Below are positions 1-4,784 of a stretch of 6,600 bases of DNA, piece by piece. Under the pieces are notes generated by a model that was given only the letters and a program-made list of their open reading frames with translations, was not told the origin of the DNA and searched no databases. Numbering within the stretch: position 1 is the stretch's first letter; each line of letters opens with the position of its first letter. Source of the DNA: Bacteroidota bacterium (GTDB taxonomy: Bacteria > Bacteroidota > Bacteroidia > NS11-12g > UBA955); contig JAIYBO010000206.1 of assembly GCA_027488495.1 (NCBI GenBank), positions 1 to 6,600 of the forward strand, written 5' to 3'. Position numbers and translations under genes: made by a program.

Positions 1-1376
1 ACCGCTGTTGGATAAGATTGGAATTTACCAATGTATCCGTAGTTGAAGATATCGTCACCATGAATGGCATCGCGTCCCAAAGTATATGAGTTCTGATATT
101 CTGCACGCACAGAATAGTATGCGTTCTTGATTGAACTTTCTTTGTTGGTTTTAAAATTTTGGGTAAACAGCAAATAACCCCTAAAAGTTTGGTTATCACT
201 TTGGGCATTGTTTTTATAATTCATGATAGAATTACTGGCAGCCAAACCAGAAGAGTAAAAATAACTGGCATAACCAGTTAAGCTTACCCCTTGTGTAGGT
301 CTCCATTCCAATTTGCCCACGAAGTTGCCGTTTCCACCCGCACTGTTGGGGCGTGCCTTCAACAATTCAAAATCACTTTCACGCAAAAAGTTTGCACTGT
401 GTACAAACCCGTTGGGGGTATAAATCAATGGATTGTTTTCGATTTCTTGCAATTTCGCGTCGTTCACACGATAAACACCAGTTCTTGTTGGCGCTGGATC
501 CTTGTAGTAACCCAAGTTGGCGTTCAACATGTATCCCAACTTCACATTGCGCTTGGTTTTACCAGTTGCAGGATCTTTTTCCTCCTTCACCCAAATCGGG
601 CCAGAGATAAATCCTTCAACGGTGTTGTATCCAAATGGATCCAACCCGGAAGAAGTAATACCCTCAACCGCTGTAACCACTTTGTCTGTTGCACTTTTCG
701 AAGTTGATGAGAAAACACCACCCGTCAAGTCACCGTACATGGCAGGAATACCACCCACGTTGGCAGAAATCTGTTCTGTACCCAAGGTTGGCAATCCACC
801 GCCTCCGATCACACGCTGACCATCTATGAATGTACCGTTACCATCCGCACGTGTTCCACGAACCGAAATACCCTGTGGTGTACTCAAAATGGCCGAGTTT
901 GTACTTTCCAACAAACCGGTTCCACGCTGACCAGAACCAGTAATCTTGGCTCCATCTATCACTGACTCAGATTTTAAGAAATCAACCGGAGCTCTCTTTC
1001 CTTTCACGCGAATCACCGCAGGACCCATGCTTCCACCAGAACCCGCTTTCAAGAAAACAACTTCTTCATCCGGATTCATACCCGGCGCCAAACTAATTCC
1101 TTTGATTTCCTGATCAGGCAAACCCTCTTTGGTGGCCTTCACATCGTATTTACCCGGAGTTAACGTGGTGAAACCTACGTTACCATCAGAATCCGTGGTA
1201 TCCGAAGTCACCTCAATGTTGTTCAACAACATCGTAATCTTCACCCCGCTCAAGTTTTTTCCATCTTGGTCCTTGGCTTTAATACGGAAGTCGGCAAAGT
1301 TTGTTTGCGCGGTTGCCACTCCAATGGTCATTACCACCAATGCGAGTGCGAGAATCTTGCGTAGCATATACTTCAT
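1..1376 (-). CDS. TonB-dependent outer-membrane receptor, N-terminal part (C-terminus beyond the left edge)
   Basis: An open frame of 458 codons runs from ATG at 1376-1374 to the left edge without a stop, so most of the beta-barrel is missing; relatives from memory are about 1000 aa. Residues 1-23 form a signal peptide: basic start (KYMLRK), hydrophobic core (ILALALVVMTIGV), likely cleavage ATA|Q. Residues about 24-109 look like a carboxypeptidase-regulatory beta-sandwich, common at the N-terminus of Bacteroidota receptors. A Gly/Ser linker (GSGGSMG, 112-118) follows, then a strand AVIRVKGKRAPVD (120-132) where a TonB-box-like segment is expected. The plug domain spans about 130-235, with GISVRGTRADG (169 onward), FIDGQRV (183 onward) and GGIPAMYGDLTGG. 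Barrel strands with alternating aromatic residues come next. The family imports a ligand across the outer membrane using TonB-ExbBD energy; the ligand cannot be read from this part. M4 (1367) is an alternative start. The first two bases of the window are an incomplete codon. Confidence 0.93.
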   Translation of the reverse strand, partial: MKYMLRKILALALVVMTIGVATAQTNFADFRIKAKDQDGKNLSGVKITMLLNNIEVTSDTTDSDGNVGFTTLTPGKYDVKATKEGLPDQEIKGISLAPGMNPDEEVVFLKAGSGGSMGPAVIRVKGKRAPVDFLKSESVIDGAKITGSGQRGTGLLESTNSAILSTPQGISVRGTRADGNGTFIDGQRVIGGGGLPTLGTEQISANVGGIPAMYGDLTGGVFSSTSKSATDKVVTAVEGITSSGLDPFGYNTVEGFISGPIWVKEEKDPATGKTKRNVKLGYMLNANLGYYKDPAPTRTGVYRVNDAKLQEIENNPLIYTPNGFVHSANFLRESDFELLKARPNSAGGNGNFVGKLEWRPTQGVSLTGYASYFYSSGLAASNSIMNYKNNAQSDNQTFRGYLLFTQNFKTNKESSIKNAYYSVRAEYQNSYTLGRDAIHGDDIFNYGYIGKFQSYPTA

Positions 1377-1425
1377 AGGTCTTTTTCTAGTTAAAATCGT
1401 GATGATACAAATAACGATAATTTGG

Positions 1426-1456
1426 CAAGTTTACCGAAAAAACAAGGATTTATCAA
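1426..1456 (-). promoter_or_regulatory. Candidate Bacteroidota-type promoter for the TonB-dependent receptor
   Basis: Read on the minus strand, a TTG (1456-1454) is followed after exactly 20 nt by TAAACTTG (1433-1426). The Bacteroidota housekeeping consensus is TTG at -33 and TAnnTTTG at -7, separated by about 17-23 nt, so this differs at one base. Transcription would start near 1420, giving a leader of about 40 nt that ends in a purine-rich stretch (AGAAAAAG) just before the receptor ATG. The elements are short and AT-rich DNA gives chance matches, so this is a candidate only. It would let the receptor be transcribed separately from the dehydrogenase gene upstream. Confidence 0.35.
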
Positions 1457-1475
1457 GTTTCAAACGCTGAAACTT
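1455..1475. repeat. Perfect 8-bp inverted repeat on the -33 element of the receptor promoter
   Basis: AAGTTTCA (1455-1462) and TGAAACTT (1468-1475) are perfect inverted copies separated by the 5-nt AACGC. One arm covers the candidate -33 TTG of the receptor promoter, where a repressor or activator dimer could act. As RNA it could also form a small hairpin after the dehydrogenase gene, but the stem is AT-rich and no uninterrupted T-run follows directly on the minus strand, so an intrinsic terminator is less convincing than an operator. No regulator can be named. Confidence 0.4.
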
Positions 1476-1489
1476 TTGGGAGATTGTGC

Positions 1490-1522
1490 ATTGCGCAGAA
1501 AACTTTTTGAAAAAATCGCAAT
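1490..1522 (-). terminator. Weak hairpin just after the dehydrogenase stop codon, possible terminator
   Basis: ATTGCG (1490-1495) and CGCAAT (1517-1522) are perfect inverted 6-bp arms around a 21-nt A/T-rich interior, starting 2 nt past the dehydrogenase stop. The interior has a T-run facing an A-run on the minus strand that could pair a little further. There is no U-tract after the outer stem, so this is not a classical intrinsic terminator; it may be a weak or factor-assisted 3' end, or chance. Confidence 0.2.
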
Positions 1523-1523
1523 T

Positions 1524-2477
1524 TTACCCCAATTCTATATCGTAGAATTTCAACACTTTATCGAGTAATATTTGCGAAATCTTCTCATAACTCTCCACCG
1601 TCCAGCCCCCAACGTGAGGACTTAAAACCACACGATTATTTTTCCGCAATGCATTGAAATTTTCAATAAATGCCAAATCACCCTTCAACGGCGGCTCATA
1701 TTCCAACACATCTGCCGCAAATCCCAACATTCTCCCTGCTTCCAATTCCTTCACCACCAAACCCAAATCCAATACAGCGCCACGAGATAAATTCATCAAC
1801 CAAAAATGAGATTTCATCAAAGCCAAACGATCCACTGTCAACCAATTTTTCGTTTCCCCAGTTAAGGGCACATGCAGGGTTAAAACATCAGATTCTCTCA
1901 ACAATGTTTCCTCGCTCACTTCCTCCACCGCATCATTGCCAAAACCCTCTAAATACCTATCGTGGGCAATCACCCGCACCCCAAATCCCCGGAGCTTTTC
2001 AGCCACCGCAGACCCTGTATTCCCGAATCCCAAAATCCCCACCGTTCTACCCTTCAGTTCAAGCCCCCTATTTCCCTCACGGTCCCAACGCCCATCCACC
2101 ACTTCTTGGTGCGATTTCACCAATCGCGTGAACATCGCCAAGAGCATCGCCAAGGTTTGCTCGCCCACAGCGTCGGAATTGGCCTCCCCGGCATTGAAAC
2201 AAAAAACACCATGGTCATCGGCACATCGATCGTCGATATTATCCATGCCAGCACCACCTCTACCAATCCATCGCAGCCCTTCAAATGCCGTGATCACAGT
2301 TTCATCCACAAAAATCTTGCTTCGCACCATCAAACCCTCCGGTTTGTGTTCGCGCAACAACATAACAACAGCCTCTTGAGATGCCTCGCAACCGCTGGCA
2401 TCAATCACTTCTAATCCGTGCTTTGTCAACCCCAATTCCAAACGCTCATGAAAGTCGTCGATCAACAAAACACGCAT
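1524..2477 (-). CDS. D-isomer-specific 2-hydroxyacid dehydrogenase (phosphoglycerate dehydrogenase-like, no ACT domain)
   Basis: A 317-aa cytosolic NAD(P)-dependent oxidoreductase interconverting a 2-oxo acid and its D-2-hydroxy acid. The N-terminal half of the substrate domain carries GRGGAGMDNID and NAGEANSDAVGE. The Rossmann domain shows GFGNTG at 150-155 and an Asp (D173) after the second strand, favouring NAD over NADP. The catalytic triad is visible: Arg232 in SRGAVLD, Glu261 in DVLEYEPP and His288 in SPHVGGWT; the Arg-to-Glu spacing of 29 equals that of E. coli SerA. It ends soon after the second half of the substrate domain, so it lacks the C-terminal ACT domain of long SerA enzymes. 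It may be 3-phosphoglycerate dehydrogenase (serine synthesis) or act on glyoxylate, hydroxypyruvate or another acid; the sequence does not decide. I chose ATG at 2477, 5 nt after the accC stop, because MRVLLIDD is a natural N-terminus. An in-frame TTG at 2486 would add three residues and overlap accC by 4 nt. Probably co-transcribed with accC. Confidence 0.9.
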   Translation of the reverse strand: MRVLLIDDFHERLELGLTKHGLEVIDASGCEASQEAVVMLLREHKPEGLMVRSKIFVDETVITAFEGLRWIGRGGAGMDNIDDRCADDHGVFCFNAGEANSDAVGEQTLAMLLAMFTRLVKSHQEVVDGRWDREGNRGLELKGRTVGILGFGNTGSAVAEKLRGFGVRVIAHDRYLEGFGNDAVEEVSEETLLRESDVLTLHVPLTGETKNWLTVDRLALMKSHFWLMNLSRGAVLDLGLVVKELEAGRMLGFAADVLEYEPPLKGDLAFIENFNALRKNNRVVLSPHVGGWTVESYEKISQILLDKVLKFYDIELG

Positions 2478-2482
2478 CTCTA

Positions 2483-3994
2483 TCAAGAATAATTTTTACG
2501 ATTCAAATACCAATCTGAAGTTACAGCACCGCCATTTGAGGAGATGTCTACGCTCGACCCATTTTGTGCCTTTTCACGATGAAAAAACTCCAATGCCGCC
2601 ACGCCCAACAAAGCCTGCTCTTGTTCATCCAAAATGGGAGCGCGCATCGCCTCGGGGGTGAAATATTGTTGTATAAAATGTGTATCAAACTTCCCTTCGA
2701 TAAAGGCAGGGTGTGTCATTACAAAATCACCAAACATCAGTGTGGTTTCAATGCCCGTGATCACATATTCGCCGATGGCTCTGCGCATCCGCGCGATAGC
2801 ATCCAAGCGATTCGGTGCCCAAACAATCAATTTGGCCAACATGTTGTCGTAGTAAATTGGAATTTCCATGCCGCTTTCCATGCAATCATCCACCCGAATT
2901 CCAGAACCCTGTGGCACTTTGTATGTTTCTACCGTGCCCACATTGGGTAAAAACTGATTCAAGGGATCCTCAGCGCAAATGCGCAACTCAATGGCATGAC
3001 CATGAATTTTCAAATCGCCTTGAGAAAAACTCAAAGTCTCACCTGCGGCCACACGAATTTGCTCTTTCACCAAGTCAATCCCAGTGATCAATTCAGTTAC
3101 CGGATGCTCTACCTGCAAGCGCGTGTTCATTTCTAAAAAGTAAAACTCCATGTTTTCACTCAACAAAAACTCCACCGTACCTGCACCCGAATAATTACAA
3201 GCCTTGGCAACATTCACCGCCGCCTCGCCCATCGCCCTGCGGATCTCCTCAGTCAACACTGCACTCGGCGCCTCTTCCACCAACTTCTGATGCCTGCGCT
3301 GAATGCTACATTCCCGCTCAAACAAATAACAAGCATTCCCATAATTATCGGCCATCAATTGAATCTCGATGTGCCTTGGGCTGCCCACATATTTCTCAAT
3401 AAAAACGCTATCATCGCCAAATGCACTGCGTGCCTCATTTTGCGCCATCTGCAAAGCACTCAAAAAGTCCTCTTTTCGATCTACCACCCGCATTCCCTTG
3501 CCACCACCGCCTGCACTCGCCTTCACCAAAACCGGGAAACCCACCTCAATCGCCACCAAAAGAGCATCCTCAGGATTCTTAATCGCCTCGTCTATACCCG
3601 GTACCAAAGGCACGCCAAAAGCTTTCACCGCCTGTTTCGAAGCGATTTTACTGCCCATCACCTCCATGGATTCCGCACTCGGACCAATCAGCACAATGCC
3701 ATTCTCCTTCAACTTCCTGGCGAAAACTGCATTCTCACTCAAAAACCCGTAACCAGGATGAACGGCCTCAGCACCGGTTGTTTTGCACAAATCAATGATG
3801 CGATCCATCCGCAAATAACTGTCGGCACTCGCTGCACCACCCACACAGTATGCTTCATCAGCGTATCGAACATGCAATGCCTGAACGTCGGCCTCGCTGT
3901 AAATCGCCACAGTGGATATGCCCATTTCCCTACAAGTCCGCATCACACGAATGGCGATTTCGCCACGGTTTGCTATCAATATCTTTTTAAACAT
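2483..3994 (-). CDS. accC: Biotin carboxylase subunit of an acyl-CoA (acetyl-/propionyl-CoA) carboxylase
   Basis: A 503-aa cytosolic biotin carboxylase: it uses ATP and bicarbonate to carboxylate the biotin of a carrier protein, the first half-reaction of acetyl-CoA or propionyl-CoA carboxylase. Order: pre-ATP-grasp domain with MFKKILIANRGEIAIRV (1-17) and HPGYGFLSEN (79-88); ATP-grasp with Lys116, Lys158, glycine loop GGGGKGM (162-168), His208, CSIQRRHQKLVEE and Glu275; EMNTRLQVEHPVTE (288-301) with metal-binding Glu288, catalytic Arg292 and Glu296; and a C-terminal domain with Arg338 in ELRICAEDP. All key residues of the E. coli enzyme are present. It is about 55 residues longer than E. coli AccC (449 aa). 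The tail (roughly 446-503) is a helix-like stretch, then Ser/Gly-rich residues, then a DWYLNRKNYS end, as I recall for Bacteroidota forms. No carrier-protein or carboxyltransferase gene lies here, so the acyl-CoA substrate is not settled. The start is firm: an in-frame TAG at 4000-3998 lies just upstream. Confidence 0.95.
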   Translation of the reverse strand: MFKKILIANRGEIAIRVMRTCREMGISTVAIYSEADVQALHVRYADEAYCVGGAASADSYLRMDRIIDLCKTTGAEAVHPGYGFLSENAVFARKLKENGIVLIGPSAESMEVMGSKIASKQAVKAFGVPLVPGIDEAIKNPEDALLVAIEVGFPVLVKASAGGGGKGMRVVDRKEDFLSALQMAQNEARSAFGDDSVFIEKYVGSPRHIEIQLMADNYGNACYLFERECSIQRRHQKLVEEAPSAVLTEEIRRAMGEAAVNVAKACNYSGAGTVEFLLSENMEFYFLEMNTRLQVEHPVTELITGIDLVKEQIRVAAGETLSFSQGDLKIHGHAIELRICAEDPLNQFLPNVGTVETYKVPQGSGIRVDDCMESGMEIPIYYDNMLAKLIVWAPNRLDAIARMRRAIGEYVITGIETTLMFGDFVMTHPAFIEGKFDTHFIQQYFTPEAMRAPILDEQEQALLGVAALEFFHREKAQNGSSVDISSNGGAVTSDWYLNRKNYS

Positions 3995-3998
3995 GATC

Positions 3999-4010
3999 TA
4001 TTTGCAAATA
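3999..4010. repeat. Perfect 12-bp palindrome 4 nt upstream of the accC start
   Basis: TATTTGCAAATA (3999-4010) equals its own reverse complement. It lies in the divergent accC/ccmB spacer, almost touching the accC start codon, where a bound dimer could block transcription or where the leader RNA would be occluded. Each strand contains a TATTTG end that resembles half of a Bacteroidota -7 element, but without the TAnnTTTG spacing, so I do not call it a promoter. Short AT-rich palindromes also arise by chance. Confidence 0.35.
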
Positions 4011-4048
4011 TCGCAGTCTGTAATGTGATTTACACCTTTTCAACCCCA

Positions 4049-4075
4049 AGAATTGAATTTCACCCTCAGAATTGA
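4049..4075. repeat. Direct repeat AGAATTGA in front of ccmB
   Basis: AGAATTGA occurs at 4049-4056 and again at 4068-4075, 19 nt apart start to start, both followed by T-rich bases. Together they occupy the 50 nt upstream of the ccmB start. A TTG within the first copy (4053-4055) is followed after 22 nt by TACCTTCG (4078-4085), a one-mismatch version of the TAnnTTTG -7 consensus, but that would leave only a very short ccmB leader. The repeat could be a tandem binding site or a coincidence. Confidence 0.25.
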
Positions 4076-4096
4076 TTTACCTTCGCACCGCAACTG

Positions 4097-4759
4097 GTGA
4101 TTCAAACAATCAAAAATATCGCTGTTTTGGTGAGGGCGGAATATCAGCTCGACATTAAAAAACCGGCCGTTTTAGCCGCCGCCATTCTTCAAATGGCCAC
4201 AATGACCTTGCTCGCATTTCTGTCGCAGCCCAACATCAATGCCAAAATTTGGAACAGTTTGTTTTGGATCATTCTCATTTTCTGCACATTGCAAGCCATA
4301 TCCAAAAATTTCTTGGGTGTAAACAGGGCTCGATGGATCTATTTCAACCAACTATCATCCCCACAAACCATTTTATGGTCGAAAATGATCTATGGCTGGG
4401 CCTCCATGATTGTCCTTACCCTGTGTAACATCATTTTGTTCGCCTTTTTCATGGGTTTCCCCATTGAACACCCCTTCGCCTATTTCACCAACCTCATTCT
4501 GGTTATTGCGGGAATAGGAAGCATTTTCACCCTCATCGGCGCCATCGCCTCAAAAGCCAATCAAGCGGGGTTTCTCGCCCCAGTATTGAGCTTACCCGTT
4601 GTGCTGCCATTGATTCTTGTGGGTATGCAAGCGGCAAACAAAACCCTCAATCCCGTGCTCGTTTCTTCGGCATGGAACGACATTGCCCTGGTGGGTGCCT
4701 TGGATTTCCTTGTGGTGGTTTTGGCTGCAGCCCTGTTTCAACCGCTCTGGCGCGATTGA
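4097..4759 (+). CDS. ccmB: CcmB, haem-exporter permease of cytochrome c maturation
   Basis: A 220-aa integral inner-membrane protein, the permease subunit of the CcmAB(C) transporter of system I cytochrome c maturation; the complex supports release of haem-loaded CcmE in the periplasm. A short cytoplasmic N-terminus (VRAEYQLDIKK) leads into six hydrophobic segments at about 24-42, 50-68, 100-120, 127-149, 158-178 and 194-214. The NRARWIYFNQLSSPQTILWSK region (76-96) fits the conserved cytoplasmic loop, and PVVLPLILVG in segment five is typical of CcmB. Length matches the family (about 220). The start is GTG at 4097; an in-frame TGA at 4073-4075 bounds it and no ATG lies between. No clear Shine-Dalgarno sequence precedes it. 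It stands alone: accC is divergent and the downstream protease is convergent, so no ccmA, ccmC/ccsA or ccmE follows on the same strand, although Bacteroidota often place ccsA next to ccmB. The call rests on topology and remembered family similarity. Confidence 0.85.
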   Translation: MIQTIKNIAVLVRAEYQLDIKKPAVLAAAILQMATMTLLAFLSQPNINAKIWNSLFWIILIFCTLQAISKNFLGVNRARWIYFNQLSSPQTILWSKMIYGWASMIVLTLCNIILFAFFMGFPIEHPFAYFTNLILVIAGIGSIFTLIGAIASKANQAGFLAPVLSLPVVLPLILVGMQAANKTLNPVLVSSAWNDIALVGALDFLVVVLAAALFQPLWRD

Positions 4760-4784
4760 AACAAGAAACACAACCTCATCAAAA
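4760..4784. other. 25-nt convergent junction between ccmB and the protease gene, no hairpin seen
   Basis: The TGA of ccmB (4757-4759) and the TAA of the minus-strand protease gene (4787-4785) are separated by 25 A-rich nucleotides. I find no inverted repeat or T-run here able to form a bidirectional intrinsic terminator, so transcripts from the two genes may overlap at their 3' ends. Confidence 0.6.

Noticed and set aside
291..819. Plus-strand frames of 85-138 aa opposite the receptor gene
   Set aside because: They overlap an intact receptor reading frame that I translated through to the window edge, and they show no domain or conserved motif.
1129..1470. A 113-aa plus-strand frame with a hydrophobic middle near the receptor start
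   Set aside because: The hydrophobic part (around IYFIGLFLV) is the antisense of the receptor signal-peptide region and its leader. There is no promoter or ribosome site for it.
1670..2414. Three overlapping plus-strand frames of about 150 aa opposite the dehydrogenase gene
   Set aside because: Their Pro/Ser/His-rich translations mirror the codon use of the dehydrogenase on the other strand. No start signal or domain supports them.
3290..4075. A 261-aa open frame on the plus strand opposite accC, reaching into the spacer before ccmB
   Set aside because: It lies almost wholly antisense to a fully conserved biotin carboxylase, its translation is rich in His, Asn and Thr with no recognisable fold, and it reflects rare reverse-complement stop codons in the real gene.
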